Assembly: GCF_014650555.1 (NCBI RefSeq)
Contig: NZ_BMVE01000011.1
Location: 209,150 to 273,149 of the forward strand
Origin: Streptomyces goshikiensis
GTDB taxonomy: Bacteria > Actinomycetota > Actinomycetes > Streptomycetales > Streptomycetaceae
Length of the DNA stretch: 64,000 nt
Reading direction: 5' to 3'
The notes beneath the pieces were generated by a model. The model had not been told where the DNA came from and did not search any database. It worked only from the letters and a program-made list of their open reading frames with translations. Shown here in pieces: positions 24,732-33,247 of the stretch. The translations under genes and the position numbers were made by a program. How positions within the stretch are numbered: position 1 is the first letter of the stretch; the number at the start of each line of letters is the position of its first letter.

Positions 24732-24757
24732 CGGACCGGCGGCGCACCGCCGGTCCG
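24732..24757 (-). terminator. hairpin terminator after multi-span membrane gene
   Basis: CGGACCGGCGG (24732-24742) and CCGCCGGTCCG (24747-24757) form a perfect 11-bp stem with a 4-base loop, 20 bases past the stop at 24777. Confidence 0.75.
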
Positions 24758-24776
24758 GACCCGCGGGCCGCGGCCC

Positions 24777-26165
24777 TCAGGCCACCACCCGTCCGATGAG
24801 GTACACGGCGGGCGCGGCCACGGCCAGCGGCAGCGCGACCCCGGCCGTCATGTGCACGAACTTGGACGGGTAGTCGTACGCGGCCACCCGCAGGCCGACC
24901 AGCGCGCACACCCCGGCGGCCAGGCCGAGCAGCGCCCCGCCCGCCCCGATGCCGGTGAGGGTGCCGAGGGCGATGCCCGCGCCGGCCGCCGCGGCCAGCG
25001 AGACGCCGACGGAGGGCGCGGTGGGCAGCGGCAGCGCACGGGCGAAGACGGCCACCGCGACGGCGGCGGCGCCCACGCTGACGGCCTCGGACTCGGCCGC
25101 CAGGTAGCCGGCGCAGACGATCGCGAGGGCGGCCGAGGCCACGGAGGCCATCAGGCCGTACATCCGCTCGTCGGGATCCGCGTGGCTGCGCAGCTGGAGG
25201 ACCAGCGTGAGCAGCACCCAGGCACCGAGGGTGCCGATGATCGCGCCGGGTCCGTACTCGTGGTCCACCGCGAGCACCGCGACGTCGGAGACGAGGGCTC
25301 CGAGGAAGGCGAGGGCGATCCCCTGGCGGGCGGGCCACATGCCGTTGAGGCGGAACCAGCCGGCGGCCGTCAGGCCCTGGAGGGCGATCAGCGGCACCAG
25401 CAGGGCGTACTGGCCGAGGGCGGCGGCCACCGCGAGCAGGATCCCGAGCGCGGCGGTCAGCAGCGCCGGCTGCGGACCGGGGTCGATGATGGGCGAGCGG
25501 CCCTCGGCGCGGGCCTGGGCCGGGTCGACGGCGCGCAGCGTGTTGCCGCCCAGCGTGGGCGGCGAGTACTCGGCCCGCTCGGCGCTCTGCGCCGCCGGGG
25601 CGGCCGGCTGCGCGGGCGCGGCGGTCTGCGGCGGGAGGTAGGCGGTCTCGGCCCACTCCTGGCCGGGGGCCGGGGCGGGCGCCGCCGGTGCGCCGTCGCG
25701 GAACCAGGCGTCGGGCGCGGCCGACTGCGGCTGCTGCGGCTGCTGGTACGGCTGCGGCTCCTGGTACGGCGGCAGGTACGTGGTCTCGGCGGAGGCCTGG
25801 GCGGGTGCGGGGGCCTCCTCGCGGAACCAGCTGTCGGGCGCGGCCGTCTGCTGCTGCGGCGACTGTGGCTGCTGCGGCTGCTGGTACGGGGCCTGGTACT
25901 GCTCCTGGTACGGAGGCAGGTACGCGGTCTCGCCGACCGCCTCCGGCCACGGCGCGGGGGCCTCGTCGCGGAACCAGCCCTCGGGCGCCGCGGGCTGCGC
26001 CGGCTCCGCCGGCCGCCCGGGGACGCCGCCCAGCGGCGGGTGGACCGGCTGGTAGCTGGTGTCCCAGGTCTCCGACTGCCAGGTCTGGGTCCCGTACGGG
26101 TCCTGCTCCGGGGGCCGCTGCTGCTGGTTCTGCTGGTTCTGGTGCTGCTCTTCGGGAGTGCTCAT
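24777..26165 (-). CDS. multi-span membrane protein with Gln/Pro-rich repeat head
   Basis: This 462-residue protein has a cytosolic, disordered head (about 1-185) rich in Gln, Pro and Tyr. It holds three imperfect copies of a 40-50 residue unit, each with WFR(D/E)xAPA and, 20-30 residues on, ETxYLPP. The rest (about 210-462) has about nine hydrophobic helices. No catalytic motif is seen. The gene starts 10 bases after the MoaD-like gene stops, so the two form an operon. It is unrecognised; the head could be a multivalent binding scaffold for a partner. Confidence 0.85.
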   Translation of the reverse strand: MSTPEEQHQNQQNQQQRPPEQDPYGTQTWQSETWDTSYQPVHPPLGGVPGRPAEPAQPAAPEGWFRDEAPAPWPEAVGETAYLPPYQEQYQAPYQQPQQPQSPQQQTAAPDSWFREEAPAPAQASAETTYLPPYQEPQPYQQPQQPQSAAPDAWFRDGAPAAPAPAPGQEWAETAYLPPQTAAPAQPAAPAAQSAERAEYSPPTLGGNTLRAVDPAQARAEGRSPIIDPGPQPALLTAALGILLAVAAALGQYALLVPLIALQGLTAAGWFRLNGMWPARQGIALAFLGALVSDVAVLAVDHEYGPGAIIGTLGAWVLLTLVLQLRSHADPDERMYGLMASVASAALAIVCAGYLAAESEAVSVGAAAVAVAVFARALPLPTAPSVGVSLAAAAGAGIALGTLTGIGAGGALLGLAAGVCALVGLRVAAYDYPSKFVHMTAGVALPLAVAAPAVYLIGRVVA

Positions 26166-26175
26166 CGGCTTCCGC

Positions 26176-26430
26176 TCACCCGCCCGCGAACGGCGGGAGC
26201 ACCTCGACGGTGCCCCCCTCGCTCAGCAGGACGGCATCGTGCGGGCGCTTGCCCACAGGCTCGTCGTTCACGAGGAAGGAGCAGCGCAGCAGGACTCGGG
26301 TCAGCTCCCCGGGGTGGCGTTCGCGCACCTCGTCGAGGGCCTCGGCCAGTGTCCGCGCCGAGTACGGCTCCTCCGCCGTCTTGGCCGCGGCCTTGGCCGC
26401 CGCCCAGTAGCGGATGGTTCCGGTTGCCAC
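26176..26430 (-). CDS. MoaD/ThiS-family sulfur carrier protein
   Basis: This 84-residue ubiquitin-fold protein ends PPFAGG, with the C-terminal Gly-Gly that is adenylated and thiocarboxylated by a MoeB/ThiF-type enzyme. Start GTG 26430 has AGGAG 5 bases upstream. No activating enzyme or molybdopterin gene is adjacent; instead it is coupled to a membrane protein. It could be the small subunit of molybdopterin synthase or a carrier for another pathway. Confidence 0.88.
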   Translation of the reverse strand: MATGTIRYWAAAKAAAKTAEEPYSARTLAEALDEVRERHPGELTRVLLRCSFLVNDEPVGKRPHDAVLLSEGGTVEVLPPFAGG

Positions 26431-26651
26431 TGCAGCTCCTATCGTCGGCTCTCTACCGTCGGCGTCCATCATGAACCCTCCGGCCGGCCGGCCCGGCGTG
26501 CCTCCGCCCGGCCCGCGCCTGCCGGGGCGCCCCGACCGGAGCACCCGCCAAGCCGCCGATCCGGTGAAAACGGGGCATAGCCTGATATCGGGCGTGGCGT
26601 GAACCACAGAACAGGGACGGAGAGACCTCGGCCCGGAAAGGCGCGGTGGGC

Positions 26652-26700
26652 TATTCTGGCGGCGTAGAGGATCCGGGCAACGTAGCCCCCGGGTCCTTTT
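26652..26700 (+). promoter_or_regulatory. glnR leader: -10-like box and intrinsic terminator
   Basis: TATTCT at 26652-26657 is the best -10 candidate in the region. Just downstream GGATCCGGG (26669-26677) pairs with CCCGGGTCC (26688-26696, one G-U), followed by TTTTGTGCTTT: a classic intrinsic terminator rare in Streptomyces. Since the gene to the left is transcribed away, it cannot end a plus-strand gene; it may attenuate glnR or end a tiny RNA. Confidence 0.5.
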
Positions 26701-26869
26701 GTGCTTTCAGACCGTTGAACGGAACGAGAACACTGGTGCCGATCCGGGCCTCAGGGCGCGGGGCCGGAGGGGCACCGGGCAGGACGCAGCGCACGGGCAG
26801 GACGCGGCGCGCTGCGAACGTACGAAGCAGTACCGCGAAAGTCCTCGACGGGACCGAGGAGGAACCGAC

Positions 26870-26926
26870 GTGATGGACCAGCGAACCGTGCAGAACCGTC
26901 CGACTTGGGCAGGTGTTCGGGCATGA
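26870..26926 (+). CDS. 18-residue upstream ORF coupled to glnR
   Basis: Behind a strong GAGGAGGA ribosome site (26856-26863), GTG at 26870 (or ATG at 26873) opens a frame encoding MDQRTVQNRPTWAGVRA after the first codon. Its TGA overlaps the glnR ATG as ATGA. glnR itself has only a weak ribosome site, so its translation may depend on this short frame. No Gln-rich or other clear amino-acid signal is present. Confidence 0.6.
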   Translation: MMDQRTVQNRPTWAGVRA

Positions 26927-27738
26927 GCTCACTCCTGCTGCTGACCAACGCCCTGCAGCCGTCGACCGAGGTGCTGCCCGCCCTCGGCCTGCTGCTGCAC
27001 AACGTACGCGTGGCGCCCGCCGAGGGGCCGGCCCTCGTGGACACCCCCGGCGCCGACGTGATCCTCATCGACGGCCGCCGCGATCTGCCGCAGGTGCGCT
27101 CCCTGTGCCAGCTGCTGCGCTCCACCGGGCCCGGCTGCCCGCTGATCCTCGTGGTCACCGAGGGCGGGCTGGCGGCCGTCACCGCCGACTGGGGCATCGA
27201 CGACGTCCTCCTCGACACCGCCGGTCCCGCCGAGGTCGAGGCGCGGCTGCGGCTGGCCACCGGCCGCCAGCAGCTCGGCTCGGACGACTCCCCGATGGAG
27301 ATCCGCAACGGCGACCTCTCGGTCGACGAGGCGACGTACTCGGCGAAGCTGAAGGGCCGGGTCCTCGACCTCACCTTCAAGGAGTTCGAGCTGCTCAAGT
27401 ACCTCGCGCAGCACCCGGGCCGGGTCTTCACGCGCGCCCAGCTGCTCCAGGAGGTCTGGGGCTACGACTACTTCGGCGGCACCCGGACGGTCGACGTCCA
27501 CGTACGGCGGCTGCGCGCGAAGCTGGGCCCCGAGCACGAGTCGCTGATCGGCACGGTCCGCAACGTCGGCTACCGCTTCGTCACGCCGGAGAAGGTGGAA
27601 CGGGCCGCGGCGGAGGCGGCCGCGCAGGCGGAGCGGCAGGCGGCCGCGCAGAGCGCCCGGCAGGCCGCGGCGTCCGTCACCCGGACGGAGGAATCACCCG
27701 CGATCGTCCCGTCCGGAGGACGGCCTGCCCAGAGGTAG
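26923..27738 (+). CDS. glnR: nitrogen master regulator GlnR
   Basis: This 271-residue OmpR/PhoB-type orphan regulator starts MSSLLLLTNALQPSTEVLPA. Its receiver domain (1-120) is atypical: the strand VILIDGRRDLP keeps one Asp but the usual acidic pocket is missing, so phosphorylation is unlikely. The winged helix (about 130-225, FKEFELLKYLAQHPGRVFTR, RTVDVHVRRLRAKLG) binds promoters of glnA, amtB, nirB and others. The sequence is nearly identical to remembered S. coelicolor GlnR, apart from a longer Ala/Gln-rich C-terminal tail (about 45 residues). It is coupled to an upstream ORF. Confidence 0.96.
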   Translation: MSSLLLLTNALQPSTEVLPALGLLLHNVRVAPAEGPALVDTPGADVILIDGRRDLPQVRSLCQLLRSTGPGCPLILVVTEGGLAAVTADWGIDDVLLDTAGPAEVEARLRLATGRQQLGSDDSPMEIRNGDLSVDEATYSAKLKGRVLDLTFKEFELLKYLAQHPGRVFTRAQLLQEVWGYDYFGGTRTVDVHVRRLRAKLGPEHESLIGTVRNVGYRFVTPEKVERAAAEAAAQAERQAAAQSARQAAASVTRTEESPAIVPSGGRPAQR

Positions 27739-27762
27739 GTCACCCCGCGTAGACTGCCGCGC

Positions 27763-28785
27763 GTGGCCAAGGTGACGCGGGATGACGTGGCGCGACTTGC
27801 GGGTACCTCTACCGCCGTCGTGAGCTATGTCATCAACAACGGACCCCGGCCGGTTGCCCCGGCCACGCGCGAGCGTGTACTCGCCGCGATCAAGGACCTG
27901 GGCTACCGCCCGGACCGGGTCGCGCAGGCGATGGCGTCCCGGCGCACCGACCTCATAGGCATGATCGTCCCGGACGCCCGGCAGCCGTTCTTCGCGGAGA
28001 TGGCGCACGCGGTCGAGCAGGCCGCCGCCGAGCGCGGAAAGATGGTGCTGGTCGGGAACTCCGACTACCGCGACGAGCGCGAGGTCCACTACCTGCGGGC
28101 GTTCCTCGGCATGCGGGTGTCCGGGCTGATCCTGGTCAGCCAGGGCATGAGCGAGCGGGCCGCCTCGGAGATCGAGGCGTGGGACGCGCGGGTGGTGCTC
28201 CTGCACGAGCGCCCGGAGGCGATCGACGACGTCGCGGTCGTCACGGACGACATCGGCGGCGCCCAGCTCGCGACGCGGCACCTGCTGGAACACGGGCACG
28301 CGTACGTGGCCTGCATCGGCGGCGTCGAGAACACCCCCTCCGTCGGCGACCCGGTCGCCGACCACGTCGAGGGCTGGCGCCGGGCCATGCAGGAGTCGGG
28401 CCGCTCGACCGAGGGCCGGCTCTTCGAGGCCCCGTACAACCGCTACGACGCGTACACCGTCGCCCTGGAGGTCCTGGCCAGGCCGGACCGCCCGACGGCC
28501 ATCTTCTGCGCCACCGACGACCAGGCGATCGGCGTCCTGCGGGCCGCCCGCGAGCTGCGGATCGACGTGCCGGGGGAGCTGGCCGTGGCCGGCTTCGACG
28601 ACGTCAAGGAGGCGGCCCTGACGGACCCGCCGCTGACGACGATCGCCTCGGACCGCCCCGCCATGGCGCGCGCCGCGGTGGACCTGGTGCTGGACGACGG
28701 CCTCCGCGTCGCCGGCTCCCGCCGGGAACGCCTGAAGCAGTTCCCGTCGGCCCTGGTCATCCGCCGCTCCTGCGGCTGCCGCTGA
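27763..28785 (+). CDS. LacI/GalR-family transcriptional regulator
   Basis: This 340-residue repressor has the LacI HTH at the N-terminus (VTRDDVARLAGTSTAVVSYVINN) with the hinge helix P-A-T-R-E-R, followed by a periplasmic-binding-protein-like ligand domain (about 60-330). It ends SCGCR, a Cys pair common to this subgroup. The inducer is unknown; no sugar operon is adjacent. Start GTG 27763; TAGACT (27750-27755) 7 bases upstream indicates a leaderless message that starts 24 bases after glnR ends. Confidence 0.92.
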   Translation: MAKVTRDDVARLAGTSTAVVSYVINNGPRPVAPATRERVLAAIKDLGYRPDRVAQAMASRRTDLIGMIVPDARQPFFAEMAHAVEQAAAERGKMVLVGNSDYRDEREVHYLRAFLGMRVSGLILVSQGMSERAASEIEAWDARVVLLHERPEAIDDVAVVTDDIGGAQLATRHLLEHGHAYVACIGGVENTPSVGDPVADHVEGWRRAMQESGRSTEGRLFEAPYNRYDAYTVALEVLARPDRPTAIFCATDDQAIGVLRAARELRIDVPGELAVAGFDDVKEAALTDPPLTTIASDRPAMARAAVDLVLDDGLRVAGSRRERLKQFPSALVIRRSCGCR

Positions 28786-28946
28786 CCCACCGTCCCCACC
28801 GGCTCCTCGGCCGGTGAAGGGCGGGCCGGGGACGGTCCCGCGGGGCGCCCGCGGCCGGGCTCGCTTATATCCGGCATACACGGTTCTGTCGGGCTTCTCA
28901 GCGGGCGCTCAGGAAGCTCTCATCATTCGCGAGCAGAGTCATAGCC

Positions 28947-30092
28947 ATGACCGAGAGCTTCCGCCGCGAAGGCGAGTACCCGCAGCACCCGCAGGAGAAC
29001 TCCCCGGCCCAGCCCGCGCCGTTCGGCGACGACTGGCAGCGCGGACGCGACCGGCTCGCCCAGGACGCCGCCTACCCGCCGCCCCCCGCCTACGCCCCCG
29101 GCTGGCACGAGGCGCACGAAACGCACGAGGCCCACGAGACACACGAGGCTCACGCGGCGCACGAGCTGCACGGCCCGCCGGCCGGCCCGGCGCACGCCGC
29201 CCGCGCCAAGCGCCCCGTCACCCTCCTCGCCACCGTCGCCCTCGTCGCCGCCCTCGTCGGCGGCGGCGCCGCCGCGGGCGTCGAGCAGTTCCTCGGCGAC
29301 AAGGCCCCCGCAGCCGCCGGCGGCTTCCCCGGCACCAACGTCTCCCAGTCCAGCACCGGCTCGGTCGCCGGCGTCGCGGAACAGGTCAGCCCCTCCGTCG
29401 TCCGCATCGACACCCGCACCGCCCAGGGCACCGGCACCGGCTCCGGCATCGTCCTCACCGCCGACGGCGAGGTCGTCACCAACAACCACGTCGTGAGCGG
29501 CGCCGCCCAGATCCAGGTGACCATGAGCGACGGCAAGAAGTACGAGGCCAAGCTCGTCGGCACCGACCCCGGCAAGGACCTCGCGCTCATCAAGGTCCAG
29601 GGCGCGAGCGGCCTGAAGCCCGCCAGGCTCGGCGACTCCGACGGCCTCAAGGTCGGCGAGCAGGTCGTCGCCATCGGCTCCCCCGACCGCCTCACCGGCA
29701 CCGTCACCAGCGGCATCGTCTCCGCGCTGAACCGCGAGGTGAACGTCCCGAAGTCCGAGGAGCGCACCCCCCAGAACCGCCAGAACCGCCAGGGCTCGGG
29801 CGGCGGCGGCTGGCCCTTCTCGTACGACGGCCAGGAGTTCAACGGGGACACCGGCTCGGACACCACCTCGTACAAGGCCATCCAGACGGACGCCTCCCTC
29901 AACCCCGGCAACTCCGGCGGCGCCCTCGTCAACCTGAACGGCGAGATCGTCGGCATGCCCTCCGCGATCTACTCCCCCTCCAGCGAAGGCTCCACCGCGG
30001 GCAGCGTCGGCCTCGGGTTCGCCATCCCGGTGAACACCATCAAGGCCGACCTGGAGTCCCTCCGAGGCGGCAGCGGCGGCACCGGCGCCTAG
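28947..30092 (+). CDS. membrane-anchored S1C (HtrA-like) serine protease with His-rich head
   Basis: This 381-residue protein has a cytosolic head (1-90) holding HEAHETHEAHETHEAH repeats, one transmembrane helix (about 91-113) and an outside trypsin-like domain with His in NNHV, Asp in KDLALI and Ser in NPGNSGGAL. It ends after the protease domain, so the PDZ domain of DegP/HtrA is absent. Expected role: quality control of exported proteins. The two-component genes directly downstream probably regulate it. The ATG at 28947 lies after AGTCATAGCC with no strong ribosome site. Confidence 0.92.
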   Translation: MTESFRREGEYPQHPQENSPAQPAPFGDDWQRGRDRLAQDAAYPPPPAYAPGWHEAHETHEAHETHEAHAAHELHGPPAGPAHAARAKRPVTLLATVALVAALVGGGAAAGVEQFLGDKAPAAAGGFPGTNVSQSSTGSVAGVAEQVSPSVVRIDTRTAQGTGTGSGIVLTADGEVVTNNHVVSGAAQIQVTMSDGKKYEAKLVGTDPGKDLALIKVQGASGLKPARLGDSDGLKVGEQVVAIGSPDRLTGTVTSGIVSALNREVNVPKSEERTPQNRQNRQGSGGGGWPFSYDGQEFNGDTGSDTTSYKAIQTDASLNPGNSGGALVNLNGEIVGMPSAIYSPSSEGSTAGSVGLGFAIPVNTIKADLESLRGGSGGTGA

Positions 30093-30132
30093 CCTGTAAC
30101 CCCGACCGCACCCCGCACCCCGAAGGACCGAG

Positions 30133-30864
30133 ATGACCGCCGAAGGCGACCCGCAGCGCATCCTCGTCGTCGACGACGAACCGGCCGTCCGCGAGGCCCT
30201 GCGCCGTAGCCTCGCCTTCGAGGGATACGGGGCACAGACCGCCGTCGACGGCCTCGACGCCCTCGACAAGGCGGCCTCGTACGCCCCGGACCTGATCGTC
30301 CTCGACATCCAGATGCCCCGGATGGACGGCCTGACGGCGGCCCGCCGGCTGCGCTCCGCCGGCAGCACCACCCCGATCCTGATGCTGACCGCCCGCGACA
30401 CCGTCGGCGACCGCGTCACCGGCCTCGACGCGGGCGCCGACGACTACCTCGTCAAGCCCTTCGAGCTGGACGAGCTGTTCGCCCGCGTCCGCGCCCTGCT
30501 GCGCCGCAGCGCTTACGCCGCCCCGGCGGCCGGCAGCGCCGAGCCCGAGGACGCGCTGACCTTCGGCGACCTCCGGATGGACCTGGCCACCCGCGAGGTC
30601 ACCCGGGCCGGCCGCCCGGTGGAGCTGACCCGCACCGAGTTCACCCTGCTGGAGATGTTCCTCGCGCACCCCCGCCAGGTCCTGACCCGCGAGCAGATCC
30701 TCAAGACCGTCTGGGGCTTCGACTTCGAGCCCAGCTCCAACTCCCTGGACGTGTACGTGATGTACCTGCGCCGCAAGACCGAGGCGGGCGGCGAGTCCCG
30801 TCTCGTCCACACCGTGCGCGGGGTGGGCTACGTACTGCGCGCCGGGGAGAGCGGTCCCGAGTGA
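30133..30864 (+). CDS. OmpR-family response regulator
   Basis: This 243-residue regulator has a complete receiver (DD near residues 14-15, phosphoacceptor Asp about 57 in LIVLDIQMP, T/S and Lys in VKPFELDEL) and a winged helix DNA-binding domain (about 140-235, RTEFTLLEMFLAHPRQVLTREQ). It resembles MprA/CseB-type envelope stress regulators. ATG 30133 follows GAAGGA. Its stop overlaps the kinase start as GTGA. It lies 40 bases after the protease gene. Confidence 0.95.
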   Translation: MTAEGDPQRILVVDDEPAVREALRRSLAFEGYGAQTAVDGLDALDKAASYAPDLIVLDIQMPRMDGLTAARRLRSAGSTTPILMLTARDTVGDRVTGLDAGADDYLVKPFELDELFARVRALLRRSAYAAPAAGSAEPEDALTFGDLRMDLATREVTRAGRPVELTRTEFTLLEMFLAHPRQVLTREQILKTVWGFDFEPSSNSLDVYVMYLRRKTEAGGESRLVHTVRGVGYVLRAGESGPE

Positions 30865-32294
30865 GCCCCGTCGCCCGGTTCCGCGCCCTGCCCCTGCGGT
30901 CCCGCCTCGCGCTGCTGGTCGCGGTCGCGGTGGCGGTCGCGGTCGCCGCCGTCGCCGCCGTCTCGTGGGTGATGGTGCGCACCCAGCTGCGCGACCAGCT
31001 CGACCGCTCCCTGATGGCGACCAACCCCAACGCCCAGGTCGTACGGGTGCTGCGGGAGGGGTGCGTCACCGCGCCCGCCCGGCCGACCCAGGAGATCGCG
31101 GGGAACCTGAACGCGACCGTCCAGATCGTCACCGCCGACGGCGGCCACTGCTGGGTGGGCGGCCTGTCCACCCTCCCCGTCACCCCGGTCGACCGGGCGG
31201 TCGCCGCGGGCAAACGCCTGCCCACCCTGCACGACGTGACGACCACCGACGGCACCGCGATGCGCGTCTACACGCTGACCGCGCAGACGAACGGCCAGCT
31301 GTTCGCGATCTCCATCGCCAAACCGCTCGCCGACATCGACGACCCGCTCTCCACCCTGGCCTGGGTGCTGATGCTGGTCAGCGGGATCGGCGTGGTCGGC
31401 GCCGGCGCGGCCGGCCTGTGGGTGGCCCGGACGGGACTGCGGCCGGTCGACGAGCTCACCGACGCCGTCGAGCACATCGCCCGCACCGAGGACCTCACCG
31501 TACGGATCCCCGTGGAGGGCGAGGACGAGATCGCCCGCCTCTCCCGGTCCTTCAACGCGATGACGGCCGCGCTCGCCTCCTCCCAGGAGCGGCAGGCGCA
31601 GCTGATCGCCGACGCCGGGCACGAGCTGCGCACCCCGCTGACCTCCCTGCGCACCAACATCGAGCTGCTCGCGCGCAGTGAGGACACCGGCCGGGCCATC
31701 CCGCCCGAGGACCGCCGGGAGCTGCTGGCCTCGGTGAAGGCGCAGATGACCGAGCTGGCCTCGCTCATCGGGGACCTCCAGGAGCTCTCCCGCCCGGACG
31801 CGCACGGCCACGGCCCGCTCCAGGTGGTCGCCCTGCACGAGGTGACGCGCAGCGCCCTCTCCCGCGCCCGGCTGCGCGGCCCCGAGCTGCGCTTCACCGA
31901 CGAGCTCGCGCCCTGGTACGTACGGGGCGAGGCGGCGGCGCTGGAGCGGGCGGTGGTCAACGTGCTGGACAACGCGGTGAAGTTCAGCCCGCCCGCCGGC
32001 ACGGTCGAGGTGTCGCTGCGGGCGGGCGAGCTGACCGTACGGGACCACGGGCCCGGCATCCCGGCCGAGGACCTGCCGCACGTCTTCGAGCGGTTCTGGC
32101 GTTCCTCCTCGGCCCGCGCCCTGCCCGGCAGCGGGCTGGGCCTGTCGATCGTGGACCGTACGGTGCGCCGCGCGGGCGGCAGCGTGGAGCTGCGGGCGGC
32201 CCCGGACGGCGGCCCGGGCACGGAGGCGGTGCTCCGCGTCCCGGGCGCCCCGGCGCCGCCGCCGGAGCAGCCGTCAGTTGTGCCGGATCAGTGA
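30861..32294 (+). CDS. membrane sensor histidine kinase
   Basis: This 477-residue kinase has two transmembrane helices (about 15-38 and 165-190) around an outside sensor of about 125 residues holding two Cys (EGCVT, HCWVG), a HAMP linker, the H-box HELRTPLTSLRTN (His about residue 254), N-box NVLDNAVKF, G1 DHGPGIP and G2 GSGLGLSIV. It is translationally coupled to the regulator upstream (GTGA). Its 3' end overlaps the convergent PI-PLC gene by 21 bases. The stimulus is probably envelope stress, possibly via the protease; this is inference. Confidence 0.94.
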   Translation: MSPVARFRALPLRSRLALLVAVAVAVAVAAVAAVSWVMVRTQLRDQLDRSLMATNPNAQVVRVLREGCVTAPARPTQEIAGNLNATVQIVTADGGHCWVGGLSTLPVTPVDRAVAAGKRLPTLHDVTTTDGTAMRVYTLTAQTNGQLFAISIAKPLADIDDPLSTLAWVLMLVSGIGVVGAGAAGLWVARTGLRPVDELTDAVEHIARTEDLTVRIPVEGEDEIARLSRSFNAMTAALASSQERQAQLIADAGHELRTPLTSLRTNIELLARSEDTGRAIPPEDRRELLASVKAQMTELASLIGDLQELSRPDAHGHGPLQVVALHEVTRSALSRARLRGPELRFTDELAPWYVRGEAAALERAVVNVLDNAVKFSPPAGTVEVSLRAGELTVRDHGPGIPAEDLPHVFERFWRSSSARALPGSGLGLSIVDRTVRRAGGSVELRAAPDGGPGTEAVLRVPGAPAPPPEQPSVVPDQ

Positions 32295-33143
32295 GGACAC
32301 CAGGCCCGACCGGGTGTTCGGGAAGTCCATCGGGACGATCCCGAGCCCGGTGCGTCCGGCCAGCTCCCCGCCGTCGACGAAGCCGTGCACCTGCGGGCCC
32401 AGCCGGTCGGAATTCCAGCGCGGCGGCATGTAGGCGGCGGTGCTGACGTAGTTCACGAACAGCTTCCCGGGCTGCTGGACGGCCTTGCGGAAGTGGTTCT
32501 CGATCCGGCCCCGCTTGGCGAAGGGCTCGGTGTTGTAGTCGTCCTGGATGTCGAAGACGTTGCCGTCGCCGTAGCGCAGGCCGGGCAGACCGCCGTTGTC
32601 GGCCAGCAGGACCACCTTGCCGCGGGCCTGGCCGAGGGTGGGCAGCGCGTCCCCGATCCGGAAGAGCGGGCGCCAGCCGCGGTGGTCGAGGTAGTCGTCG
32701 AAGACGGCCCGGAAGGTGGCGTCGCTCTCCCCCGAGTACTCCTGCTTGACGCGCATCAGCACCGTCTCGGACGGGTGCGCGGCGAGGAAGTTCCAGCAGG
32801 CGACGAGGACGTCGCCGAACATCAGGTCCTGGAAGAACGCCGCGTGGTGGATCGCGAAGGAGCCGCCGGTGACGCGGCAGCGGACGTCCAGGAACCGTAT
32901 CCCGGAGTCGAGCTGCTGGGCGATCGAGGTGTTCTGACAGGCGACGTAGAGCCCGCCCTTGGTGGCGCCCGAGTCGTGGGTGCCGGGGATGGTCATCCGC
33001 TGGAGCGCGGTGGCGTCCGGGAGCCCGGCCATCCAGTCCTGCGTGCCGAGGGTGCGGGCCGACGCCGTCCCCGCCGCTCCTAGCCCCGCGGCCGCGCCCG
33101 CCGCCATCGCCCCGACCAGAAATGCCCGACGATCCAGTGCCAT
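32274..33143 (-). CDS. secreted PI-PLC-like phosphodiesterase (Tat substrate)
   Basis: This 289-residue protein has a Tat-like signal (LDRRAFLVGAMAAGAAAGLGAAG, cleaved after TASA) and a phosphatidylinositol-specific phospholipase C X-domain: PGTHDSGA holds the first catalytic His, FLDVRCR the metal/Arg region and SFAIHHAAFFQ the second His. It would release inositol phosphate from phosphatidylinositol or related lipids. The 3' end overlaps the kinase gene tail-to-tail. ATG 33143 is the only start consistent with the signal. Confidence 0.9.
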   Translation of the reverse strand: MALDRRAFLVGAMAAGAAAGLGAAGTASARTLGTQDWMAGLPDATALQRMTIPGTHDSGATKGGLYVACQNTSIAQQLDSGIRFLDVRCRVTGGSFAIHHAAFFQDLMFGDVLVACWNFLAAHPSETVLMRVKQEYSGESDATFRAVFDDYLDHRGWRPLFRIGDALPTLGQARGKVVLLADNGGLPGLRYGDGNVFDIQDDYNTEPFAKRGRIENHFRKAVQQPGKLFVNYVSTAAYMPPRWNSDRLGPQVHGFVDGGELAGRTGLGIVPMDFPNTRSGLVSSLIRHN

Positions 33144-33247
33144 GCCCGCCCCTTTGCGTGCCCGGTGATGGACTCCCAGCCTCCGCTGGGGTGCTGCCTC
33201 CGGGATTCTGGCGTGCGGGGCGCGGCTTTACTACCCTCCGGTAGCGC

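Noticed and set aside
29100..29170. Short regular repeats coding HEAHETHEAH, considered as CRISPR or satellite
   Set aside because: In frame with the protease gene, 9-15 base periods without unique spacers; it is coding repeat sequence.
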